From: Erwinia sp.
GTDB lineage: Bacteria; Pseudomonadota; Gammaproteobacteria; Enterobacterales; Enterobacteriaceae
DNA length: 6,567 bases
Direction: 5' to 3'
Assembly (NCBI GenBank): GCA_003512805.1
Contig: DOOK01000019.1
Coordinates: 1-6,567, forward strand
Shown here: one piece after another, positions 1 to 5,125 of the stretch
How the letters are laid out: every line of letters starts with the position of its first letter
Numbering within the stretch: the stretch's first letter is position 1
The notes under the pieces: model-generated
What the model saw: only the letters and a program-made list of their open reading frames with translations
Told to the model about the DNA's origin: nothing
Databases searched by the model: none
Program-made: the position numbers and the translations under genes

Positions 1-1
1 T

Positions 2-127
2 GAGGGAGCGGTGCTGGAGGACCTGCTGATCTGTGGCGTTGTTGTGCTGCAGGTGATCAAGGTCTCCGATGATTGGCAGCCCTGTTAGCTGCTTAACTTT
101 AGGGCGCTGACAGATTTCTCGGGCCAG
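2..127. other. Open reading frame at left edge, strand unresolved
   Basis: Both strands are open here in exactly opposed codon phase. On the plus strand a frame enters from the edge at 2 and stops at TAG 86-88; its last residues read VIKVSDDWQPC. On the minus strand a frame is open from 127 (after a TGA at 128-130) to the edge, reading a hydrophilic stretch that includes GLPIIGDLDHLQHNNATDQQ. Third positions are GC-rich in both readings, as in coding DNA of this GC level. The minus frame has no ATG start, so if it is coding it is a remnant or is frameshifted. I do not recognise a family. The position, next to other accessory DNA, suggests the edge of a neighbouring gene or a decayed prophage gene. 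Confidence 0.25.
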
Positions 128-149
128 TCAGGACGATAGATTACAGGCA

Positions 150-172
150 TAAAAAAACCCGCCGAAGCGGGT
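150..172 (-). terminator. Leftward intrinsic terminator with UUCG loop
   Basis: Read on the minus strand, ACCCGC and GCGGGT (arms 172-167 and 162-157) pair around a TTCG tetraloop and are followed by six T (156-151). This is a textbook Rho-independent terminator. On the plus strand the stem is followed by CTATCC, so it works in the leftward direction only. It must end a minus-strand transcript that begins somewhere right of 172, yet no convincing minus-strand gene lies between 173 and 541. A small RNA or a decayed gene is therefore possible. Confidence 0.8.
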
Positions 173-479
173 CTATCCATACTTATGCTGTGTGGAAAAG
201 CCAAAGGCTAAAGCAGAACAATTTTTCTCGTAACTACAACTCGTCAATGTGTAGTGCCGAAAGAATAGACCATATGGAAAAAAATTGGCGTGAATTAGTA
301 TGCTGATGAGTGAAAGACAATGTTTAGCTAATTATTTGAGTTATAAAGGGTATTTTGTTGGTCAGGTTTTGACAGGAAAGAGAGTAATCCTGCATAGCCG
401 AATGCTGGCAAAAAGCCCTCTATAGGGTGCGAAATGCGTAACAGAAGACACGCTTCCCGTCAGGAAAGACTGTCCTTTA
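173..479. other. AT-rich stretch with no convincing gene
   Basis: No frame here has both a ribosome binding site and recognisable protein content. Two short frames overlap on opposite strands: 300-425 plus (41 residues, no Shine-Dalgarno) and 362-493 minus (43 residues, no well-spaced Shine-Dalgarno). The word CAGGAAAGA occurs twice (373-381 and 461-469). The segment is visibly richer in A and T than the operon downstream, which is in keeping with acquired DNA. The terminator at 150-172 implies leftward transcription through part of it. Confidence 0.5.
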
Positions 480-507
480 TTGAGATAATTCATTTAGGTA
501 CTATAAC
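480..507 (+). promoter_or_regulatory. Candidate promoter for the 66-residue ORF
   Basis: A -35 like TTGAGA (480-485) and a -10 like TATAAC (502-507) are separated by 16 bp, each matching the sigma-70 consensus at five of six positions. Transcription would start near 514, leaving a leader of about 28 nt before the ATG at 542. This is read from sequence only. Confidence 0.5.
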
Positions 508-541
508 CCCGGGAATCTTTTGAGAGGTGCAGGGTTAGAAA

Positions 542-742
542 ATGAACGTTAGAAGCACTGGCGATATGGCGGATATTGAATGGGCTGTTGGCTCGGCCGT
601 CCGTAGCCTGCTTGCACGAAATGCGGAAATAATACCGACAAATATTCTTGCAGAACTCGTCGTCCTCTCTTCCTCCCGTACGCCGGCGGAAGTAGAAAAA
701 ATAAATGTGGCGATCGGCTGGATCCGAACCCGTATAAATTAA
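542..742 (+). CDS. Small hypothetical protein, possibly YmgB/AriR-like
   Basis: This is a soluble 66-residue protein with no signal peptide or membrane segment. The start at 542 is preferred because AGGG (531-534) lies 7 nt upstream; an internal ATG at 566 (codon 9) has no better site. The layout is an acidic N-terminus (residues 8-14), a helix around VGSAVRSLLARNAEII, a second around ILAELVVL and a third around VEKINVAIGWIRTRI. That spacing of short helices, with 'VGSAV..L' followed by 'IL..L', resembles by eye the YmgB/AriR family of small enterobacterial biofilm and acid-stress regulators. The resemblance is weak and from memory, so function stays open. It has a plausible promoter of its own and converges with the membrane-protein gene at 804-1163. 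It is not part of the thrS operon. The presence of promoter, Shine-Dalgarno site and coding-like composition makes it a likely real gene. Confidence 0.6.
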   Translation: MNVRSTGDMADIEWAVGSAVRSLLARNAEIIPTNILAELVVLSSSRTPAEVEKINVAIGWIRTRIN

Positions 743-767
743 AAAAGCCCACGGCCCGCCATGGGCT
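741..767 (-). terminator. Terminator of the DUF6404-like gene
   Basis: On the minus strand AGCCCA (767-762) and TGGGCT (751-746) form a stem around a GC-rich 10-nt loop, followed by a T run (745-741) and further A/T. It lies 36 nt past the stop codon at 804-806. Its T-run complement touches the stop of the convergent ORF at 740-742. On the plus strand no T run follows, so the convergent gene has no visible terminator of its own. Confidence 0.7.
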
Positions 768-803
768 AAACCGTCTCAGTCAGCAGCAATCATAAAAAGC
801 AGG

Positions 804-1163
804 CTAAATTTCTTCCCACTTCGGCAGATGGTTTGCTTTCCCACGCCAGGCCTCCAGGGCCGATGCAATAAGACCCGCTATTATCCCAACAACAATCATT
901 GTCTCTGTTGCAGACAAAAGCTGCTCTTGCTCACCTCTCCAGAAAACAATCCACATGACTATGCCCCAAAAGGTGGTGTTGACGATTGTCATGCAAAGGA
1001 AATTTGTCCAAAAAGGGGCGAAAGGAGGCGGGGCAACCTTGATGCCCATCTTCCATAAGAAAATATGACAAGGAGGAGCATAAAGACTGGGCCACATTCC
1101 TTTCATGTTCATGATGGCGATGGCGCGATTTTTTTTTCGTTCAAATGTCGGGTTACTTTTCAT
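804..1163 (-). CDS. Two-helix membrane protein, probable DUF6404 family
   Basis: This is a 119-residue protein of unknown function. Residues 1-20 are basic and include FERKKNRAIAIM. A conserved-looking block follows (about 21-52) with KGMW, YAPP, LWKMGIKV and PPPF. Hydrophobic segments at about 53-75 and 86-104 are likely transmembrane helices, and the tail is charged and ends HLPKWEEI. The order 'KGMW..YAPP..LW..G.K..PP.F', two helices, then 'LP.W' is what I recall of DUF6404 inner-membrane proteins of enterobacteria; this family call is from memory. The start at 1163 is supported by GGGGGA (minus strand, about 9 nt upstream) and a promoter with perfect TATAAT 35 bp upstream. The gene is monocistronic with its own terminator at 741-767, and points away from thrS. 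Nothing indicates the biochemical role. Confidence 0.75.
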   Translation of the reverse strand: MKSNPTFERKKNRAIAIMNMKGMWPSLYAPPCHIFLWKMGIKVAPPPFAPFWTNFLCMTIVNTTFWGIVMWIVFWRGEQEQLLSATETMIVVGIIAGLIASALEAWRGKANHLPKWEEI

Positions 1164-1197
1164 AGAAAAAATCCCCCATAATTTACCTGGTTAATCA

Positions 1198-1226
1198 ATT
1201 ATAGTTTGCAGGGAGAACGCTGTCTC
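1198..1226 (-). promoter_or_regulatory. Promoter of the DUF6404-like gene
   Basis: On the minus strand a perfect -10 TATAAT occupies 1203-1198. A -35 GAGACA (1226-1221) lies 17 bp upstream of it, and an overlapping TTGAGA (1228-1223) lies at the less usual spacing of 19 bp. Transcription would start near 1191, about 28 nt before the ATG. Confidence 0.65.
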
Positions 1227-1241
1227 AATTTTTAAGAATTA

Positions 1242-1257
1242 TCACAAAATGTTGTGA
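1242..1257. promoter_or_regulatory. Perfect palindrome TCACAA-N4-TTGTGA
   Basis: Six-base arms (1242-1247 and 1252-1257) are perfectly inverted around AATG. The centre is about 58 bp upstream of the predicted start of the DUF6404-like transcript, a distance used by many activators. The arms have the opposite order to a CRP site (TGTGA-N6-TCACA), so it is not a standard CRP box. The bound protein is unknown. Confidence 0.4.
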
Positions 1258-1271
1258 ACTGCTGAAAAGGC

Positions 1272-1281
1272 GTTAGCTAAC
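1272..1281. repeat. Ten-base palindrome GTTAGCTAAC
   Basis: This is a perfect self-complementary decamer in the gene-free stretch between the DUF6404-like gene and thrS. It could be an operator half-site or chance. No partner gene can be assigned. Confidence 0.3.
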
Positions 1282-1369
1282 TTATGAGAAAAACATGCAC
1301 GGAATGGCAGGCCAGAGTAGCAGACATTGTTTTTGTAAACGCTTTAGCCGGGCGGGCGTAAATTCTTAT

Positions 1370-1411
1370 CCAACCCCCTTACGGTAGAGGGGTTGGCCGG
1401 GGTGGGAGAGA
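1370..1411. repeat. REP-like hairpin element
   Basis: CCAACCCC (1370-1377) pairs with GGGGTTGG (1389-1396), and a G-rich tail (CCGGGGTGGGAGAG, to about 1410) follows. Stem, short loop and GGGGTGRGAG-type tail resemble the repetitive extragenic palindromes scattered between genes in enterobacteria. No T run follows on either strand, so it is not a terminator. A single copy is visible, so calling it a repeat depends on finding others in the genome. Confidence 0.45.
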
Positions 1412-1420
1412 GCGGTGAAG

Positions 1421-1452
1421 ATTATCCCAGGACATGATGCGAACCGGATAAT
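1421..1452. promoter_or_regulatory. Inverted repeat upstream of thrS promoter
   Basis: ATTATCC (1421-1427) and GGATAAT (1446-1452) are perfect inverted copies separated by 18 nt, ending about 30 bp before the presumed thrS -35. It may be an activator or repressor site, or a chance match. No known motif was recognised. Confidence 0.3.
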
Positions 1453-1481
1453 GATTCAACCTTTCGTCGCTTGCCGTGCAA

Positions 1482-1509
1482 TTTGTTACCAGGGAGTGTA
1501 AGATACTAT
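1482..1509 (+). promoter_or_regulatory. Probable thrS promoter
   Basis: TACTAT (1504-1509) is a fair -10; the best -35 candidates are TTTGTT (1482-1487, 16-bp spacing) or the overlapping TTGTTA (15-bp). The predicted start near 1515 gives a leader of about 162 nt, the length I recall for the E. coli thrS mRNA. Agreement of leader length and the structured RNA beginning just after it support the call; the -35 is weak. Confidence 0.5.
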
Positions 1510-1513
1510 CCCA

Positions 1514-1544
1514 TCGGAAGTTTATACGAATTAGTCACTTCCGA
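1514..1544 (+). promoter_or_regulatory. 5' hairpin of thrS leader
   Basis: TCGGAAGT (1514-1521) and ACTTCCGA (1537-1544) pair over eight bases around a 15-nt loop, right at the predicted 5' end of the thrS transcript. It may protect the 5' end or space the operator domains. It lies upstream of the two tRNA-like domains. Confidence 0.45.
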
Positions 1545-1555
1545 CTGTATGTATC

Positions 1556-1604
1556 AGGTTGTGTACCAAATCAGCAAACGTGAGCTGATAAGAGGATGCA
1601 ACCT
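1556..1604 (+). promoter_or_regulatory. thrS operator, upstream tRNA-like domain
   Basis: A lower stem pairs AGGTTGTGT (1556-1564) with ATGCAACCT (1596-1604), including two G-U pairs. An upper stem pairs ATCAGC (1570-1575) with GCTGAT (1584-1589) around loop AAACGTGA, which shows CGU at 1579-1581. It starts at -121 from the thrS ATG, which matches domain 4 of the E. coli ThrRS operator as I recall it. In that system threonyl-tRNA synthetase binds this element and the downstream domain as a dimer, and blocks ribosome access. Pairing is read from the sequence; the protein interaction is by homology. Confidence 0.75.
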
Positions 1605-1627
1605 ACTAATTTATATGAAAAACGACT

Positions 1628-1664
1628 TTTGTATGTAGCCTTGCGTATGGGTTACCACTGCAGC
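1628..1664 (+). promoter_or_regulatory. thrS operator, anticodon-like domain next to the RBS
   Basis: GTAGCC (1635-1640) pairs with GGGTTAC read as GG-G-U-UAC (1650-1655) to give six pairs around loop TTGCGTATG (1641-1649). The loop exposes CGU (1644-1646), the anticodon of a threonine tRNA. Its place at -33 to -31 agrees within a base with the CGU of domain 2 in E. coli. The Shine-Dalgarno AAGGA (1666-1670) starts just downstream, so bound ThrRS would compete with the 30S subunit. Confidence 0.75.
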
Positions 1665-1676
1665 TAAGGATGTATC

Positions 1677-3605
1677 ATGCCTGTAATTACACTTCCTGAT
1701 GGAAGTCAGCGTACCTTCGATCACGCCGTTAGCGTGATGGAGATTGCCCAGGACATCGGTCCGGGCCTGGCTAAAGCCTGTATCGCAGGCCGCGTAAACG
1801 GCGAGCTGGTGGATGCGGTCGATCCGATTACGGAAGACGCAAGCGTCGCCATCATCACCGCTAAAGATGAAGCCGGACTGGAAATCATTCGCCACTCCTG
1901 TGCTCACCTGTTGGGACACGCGATCAAGCAGCTGTGGCCAGATACCAAAATGGCAATCGGCCCGGTTATCGACAACGGCTTTTACTATGACGTTGATATC
2001 GATCATACCCTGACCCAGGAAGACATTGAGCAGCTGGAAAAGCGTATGCACCAGCTGGCTGAAACGAATTATGACGTCGTCAAGAAGAAGGTAAGCTGGC
2101 AGGAAGCGCGTGACGCTTTCGCTGCCCGTGGCGAAACCTACAAAATGACTATTCTTGACGAAAATATCAGTCACGATGACCGTCCCGGCCTTTATCATCA
2201 CGAAGAATACGTGGATATGTGTCGTGGCCCGCACGTGCCTAACATGCGCTTTTGCCATCATTTTAAGCTGCAGAAAATCTCCGGTGCCTACTGGCGTGGC
2301 GACAGCAATAACAAAATGCTGCAGCGTATCTACGGCACCGCCTGGGCGGATAAAAAGCAGCTGGCTGCCTATCTGCAACGCCTGGAAGAAGCGGCCAAAC
2401 GTGACCACCGTAAAATCGGCAAACAGCTTGACCTATATCATATGCAGGAAGAAGCGCCGGGTATGGTGTTCTGGCATAATGATGGCTGGACGATTTTCCG
2501 CGAGCTGGAAGTTTTTGTACGCAGCAAACTGACTGAGTATCACTATCAGGAAGTTAAAGGCCCGCTGATGATGGACCGCGTGCTGTGGGAAAAAACAGGC
2601 CATTGGGAAAATTACAAAGAAGCCATGTTCACGACCTCTTCGGAGAACCGTGAGTACTGCATCAAACCGATGAATTGCCCTGGCCACGTGCAAATTTTCA
2701 ATCAGGGTCTAAAATCTTACCGCGACCTGCCGCTGCGTATGGCGGAATTTGGTAGCTGCCATCGTAACGAGCCATCCGGCGCGCTGCATGGCCTGATGCG
2801 TGTACGCGGCTTTACTCAGGACGACGCCCATATCTTCTGTACAGAAGAGCAGGTGCGTACTGAAGTAAACAGCTGCATCCGTATGGTCTACGACATGTAC
2901 AGCACCTTCGGTTTTGAAAAAATCGTGGTAAAACTGTCAACCCGTCCGGTTAAACGCATCGGCAGTGATGAACAGTGGGATCGTGCCGAGGCCGATCTGG
3001 CTGCCGCGCTGAAAGAGAACGATATTCCGTTCGACTATCAGCCGGGCGAGGGCGCATTCTACGGCCCTAAAATTGAATTCACCCTGTACGATTGTCTGGA
3101 TCGCGCATGGCAGTGCGGCACCGTTCAGCTGGACTTCTCGCTGCCGGGCCGCCTGAGCGCCTCGTACGTGGGTGAAAATAATGAACGTCAGGTACCGGTG
3201 ATGATCCACCGCGCTATCCTGGGTTCTGTGGAGCGCTTTATCGGTATTTTAACCGAAGAGTATGCCGGTTTCTTCCCGACCTGGCTGGCTCCTGTACAAG
3301 TAGTGGTGATGAATATCACCGATAGCCAGTCCGAATATGTTGCAGAATTGACCCAAAAACTTCAGAATGCGGGCATTCGTGTAAAAGCGGACTTGAGAAA
3401 CGAGAAGATTGGCTTTAAAATCCGCGAGCACACGTTACGTCGTGTCCCTTATATGTTGGTCTGTGGTGATAAAGAGGTGGAAGCAGGCAAAGTTGCCGTT
3501 CGCACCCGCCGTGGTAAAGACCTGGGCAGCATGGACGTAAACGAAGCGATCGCGAAGCTGCAGGATGAAATCCGCAGTCGCAATCTTCATCAACTGGAGG
3601 AATAA
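1677..3605 (+). CDS. thrS: Threonyl-tRNA synthetase
   Basis: This cytosolic class II synthetase attaches threonine to tRNA-Thr and represses its own mRNA. It has 642 residues, the same as E. coli ThrS, with near-identical long blocks. The TGS domain is at about 1-61. The editing domain carries H73 and H77 (HSCAH) and C182 and H186 (CRGPH), the site that hydrolyses Ser-tRNA-Thr. The catalytic domain (about 243-534) has the zinc ligands C334, H385 and H511, motif 2 arginine R363 in [10 protein letters not shown], and motif 3 R520 in [10 protein letters not shown]. The anticodon-binding domain fills about 535-642. All key residues are present. The start at 1677 has AAGGA 6 nt upstream and the expected N-terminus [10 protein letters not shown]. 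Translation is controlled by the leader at 1556-1664. The last codons supply the Shine-Dalgarno of infC, and an internal promoter for infC lies at 3393-3421. Confidence 0.98.
   Translation: MPVITLPDGSQRTFDHAVSVMEIAQDIGPGLAKACIAGRVNGELVDAVDPITEDASVAIITAKDEAGLEIIRHSCAHLLGHAIKQLWPDTKMAIGPVIDNGFYYDVDIDHTLTQEDIEQLEKRMHQLAETNYDVVKKKVSWQEARDAFAARGETYKMTILDENISHDDRPGLYHHEEYVDMCRGPHVPNMRFCHHFKLQKISGAYWRGDSNNKMLQRIYGTAWADKKQLAAYLQRLEEAAKRDHRKIGKQLDLYHMQEEAPGMVFWHNDGWTIFRELEVFVRSKLTEYHYQEVKGPLMMDRVLWEKTGHWENYKEAMFTTSSENREYCIKPMNCPGHVQIFNQGLKSYRDLPLRMAEFGSCHRNEPSGALHGLMRVRGFTQDDAHIFCTEEQVRTEVNSCIRMVYDMYSTFGFEKIVVKLSTRPVKRIGSDEQWDRAEADLAAALKENDIPFDYQPGEGAFYGPKIEFTLYDCLDRAWQCGTVQLDFSLPGRLSASYVGENNERQVPVMIHRAILGSVERFIGILTEEYAGFFPTWLAPVQVVVMNITDSQSEYVAELTQKLQNAGIRVKADLRNEKIGFKIREHTLRRVPYMLVCGDKEVEAGKVAVRTRRGKDLGSMDVNEAIAKLQDEIRSRNLHQLEE
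3393..3421 (+). promoter_or_regulatory. Internal promoter for infC inside thrS
   Basis: TTGAGA (3393-3398) and TAAAAT (3416-3421) are separated by exactly 17 bp; each matches five of six consensus positions. The -10 ends 188 bp before the infC start codon. E. coli is known to transcribe infC separately from promoters within the end of thrS, and this site is a good candidate for the equivalent. Confidence 0.6.
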
Positions 3606-3608
3606 GGT

Positions 3609-4163
3609 ATTAAAGGCGGAAAACGAGTTCAACCGGCGCGTCCTAATCGCATTAACAGAGAAATCCGCGCCACCGAGGTTCGTCTGACTGGCGTCGATGG
3701 CGAGCAGATTGGTATTGTCAGTCTGAATGAGGCTTTAGAAAAAGCTGCGGAAGCAGGCGTTGATTTAGTTGAAATCAGCCCTAACGCCGAGCCGCCCGTT
3801 TGTCGTATCATGGATTACGGCAAGTTCCTCTACGAGAAAAGCAAATCTTCTAAAGAACAGAAGAAAAAGCAAAAAATTATCCAGGTTAAGGAAATTAAAT
3901 TCCGCCCTGGTACCGATGATGGCGACTATCAGGTAAAACTACGCAACCTGATTCGCTTTCTGGAAGAAGGTGATAAAGCTAAAATCACGCTGCGTTTCCG
4001 CGGTCGTGAAATGGCTCACCAGCAGATCGGTATGGAAATGCTTAACCGCGTCCGTAAAGATCTGTGCGAGGACATGGAACTGGCGATTGTCGAATCCTTC
4101 CCTTCGAAGATCGAAGGTCGTCAGATGATCATGGTGCTCGCTCCTAAGAAGAAACAGTAGGCC
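3609..4163 (+). CDS. infC: Translation initiation factor IF3 (ATT start)
   Basis: IF3 binds the 30S subunit, prevents joining with 50S, and checks that start codon and initiator tRNA match. The gene starts at ATT (3609-3611), followed by KGGKRVQ as in E. coli; GGAGG (3596-3600) overlaps the end of thrS and gives the ribosome site. The first ATG, at 3810, is codon 68 and would remove the N-domain, so it is wrong. The last sense codon ends at 4160 and TAG is 4158-4160 or adjacent in frame, giving 183 residues. The N-domain is about 1-75, the lysine-rich linker about 76-92 ([12 protein letters not shown]) and the C-domain to 183, ending LAPKKKQ. It is three residues longer than E. coli IF3, the extra ones lying near 151-156 (DLCEDMEL against DLQEL). 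The ATT codon lets IF3 repress its own translation. Confidence 0.95.
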
Positions 4164-4171
4164 ATAAAGTG

Positions 4172-4204
4172 ACAGCGTTTCGGTGGTTTACCGCCGGGCG
4201 CTGT
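4172..4204 (+). promoter_or_regulatory. infC-rpmI intergenic hairpin, likely part of L20 operator
   Basis: An outer stem pairs ACAGCG (4172-4177) with CGCTGT (4199-4204). An inner stem pairs CGGTGG (4181-4186) with CCGCCG (4191-4196) around TTTA, with a small internal loop between. It lies between infC and rpmI, where L20 in E. coli binds an mRNA pseudoknot and represses rpmI, and through it rplT. I could read the hairpin but not the long-range pseudoknot partner, so its exact role is inferred. No T run follows directly, so it is unlikely to be a terminator. Confidence 0.5.
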
Positions 4205-4251
4205 ACGCCTGCCTGTTTTATTTTATTAACAATGCGAAGTGGATGTTTTAA

Positions 4252-4449
<198 letters not shown>

Positions 4450-4490
4450 GTCTATTTTTTTTAACTCAGAATATTAAACAGGAGAGCTAA

Positions 4491-4847
<357 letters not shown>

Positions 4848-4854
4848 GTCAGGT

Positions 4855-4886
4855 AAAAGAGGGAGCTTGCTCCCTCTTTTATTTTG
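4855..4886 (+). terminator. Intrinsic terminator after rplT
   Basis: AAAAGAGGGAG (4855-4865) pairs with CTCCCTCTTTT (4870-4880) around CTTG, and T-rich sequence continues to 4886. The A/T-ended stem is symmetric, so it could also act leftward. It separates rplT from the pheM promoter, which starts 17 bp downstream. Confidence 0.9.
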
Positions 4887-4902
4887 TAACCGCAGCAAAA
4901 GA

Positions 4903-4931
4903 TTGACATTTCTGCCCATGCGTTTTTCAAT
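4903..4931 (+). promoter_or_regulatory. pheM-pheS-pheT promoter
   Basis: A perfect -35 TTGACA (4903-4908) and a -10 TTCAAT (4926-4931) are spaced by 17 bp. Transcription would start near 4938, about 33 nt before the pheM ATG. The place, between the rplT terminator and the leader peptide, corresponds to the known E. coli pheST promoter. Confidence 0.85.
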
Positions 4932-4970
4932 AGAGCCACTTTTTACGACCCGGCAACCAGGCAACGCATT

Positions 4971-5012
4971 ATGACCGCGAATTTCCGTTTCTTTTTTTAC
5001 TTTAGCACCTGA
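4971..5012 (+). CDS. pheM: Phenylalanyl-tRNA synthetase operon leader peptide
   Basis: The ORF encodes [13 protein letters not shown], 13 residues with five phenylalanines. E. coli PheM, as I recall, is [14 protein letters not shown], so the functional FRFFFYFST core is identical and only the N-terminus is shorter. The peptide has no known role itself. Ribosome stalling at the Phe codons (within 4983-5003) when charged tRNA-Phe is scarce favours the antiterminator downstream. The stop TGA (5010-5012) lies six nt before the antiterminator arm at 5018. The Phe codons overlap the sequence that pairs with 5036-5045, so a stalled ribosome masks that arm. It is too short to be found by ordinary gene calling. 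Confidence 0.93.
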   Translation: [13 protein letters not shown]

Positions 5013-5017
5013 ACATC

Positions 5018-5084
5018 GGGGGCTTGTGCGCAAAGAAAAGAAACGAAAAATCGCGCTGAAAGCCTCCCTCGTGGAGGCTTTTTT
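5018..5084 (+). terminator. pheS attenuator: antiterminator and terminator stems
   Basis: Terminator: AAAGCCTCC (5059-5067) pairs with GGAGGCTTT (5073-5081) around CTCGT, followed by T to 5084. Antiterminator: GGGGGCTT (5018-5025) pairs with AAGCCTCC (5060-5067), with GCGC (5028-5031) pairing GCGC (5053-5056) inside. The two share 5060-5067 and exclude each other. A third stem pairs CGTTTCTTTT in pheM (4986-4995) with AAAAGAAACG (5036-5045); it encloses 5018-5025 in its loop, so it disfavours the antiterminator when no ribosome stalls. The scheme follows the known E. coli pheST attenuation; all pairings were read directly. Confidence 0.9.
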
Positions 5085-5105
5085 ATTTCTGGCGCGGCCA
5101 ATCCA

Positions 5106-5119
5106 GGACGGGGTCGTCC
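5106..5119 (+). promoter_or_regulatory. Small hairpin in pheS 5' region
   Basis: GGACG (5106-5110) and CGTCC (5115-5119) pair around GGGT, between the attenuator and the pheS ribosome site at 5155-5160. It may only be local leader structure; no known function was recognised. Confidence 0.3.
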
Positions 5120-5125
5120 CCATAA

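Noticed and set aside
88..180. Minus-strand frame from ATG at 180 through the terminator hairpin
   Set aside because: It would translate across the stem and T run of the terminator and has no ribosome site.
300..425. 41-codon plus-strand frame (MLMSERQC...)
   Set aside because: No Shine-Dalgarno before either ATG, no recognised family, and it overlaps an equally open minus-strand frame.
828..1058. 76-codon plus-strand frame
   Set aside because: Antisense to the well-supported membrane-protein gene at 804-1163, with no family likeness.
1242..1257. CRP binding site at the TCACAA/TTGTGA palindrome
   Set aside because: The half-sites are in the reverse order to TGTGA-N6-TCACA, so the match to CRP fails.
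1284..1361. 25-codon plus-strand frame (MRKTCTEWQ...)
   Set aside because: The nearest purine-rich ribosome site (AAAGG, 1266-1270) is too far upstream, and the frame is too short to judge by composition.
1..1676. CRISPR array, tRNA gene, insertion sequence or attachment site in the accessory part
   Set aside because: No regularly spaced repeats, no T-arm or cloverleaf, no transposase and no flanking direct repeats were seen.
1611..2408. 265-codon minus-strand frame opposite thrS
   Set aside because: Mirror of the strongly coding thrS sequence; its composition is explained by the antisense of ThrS codons.
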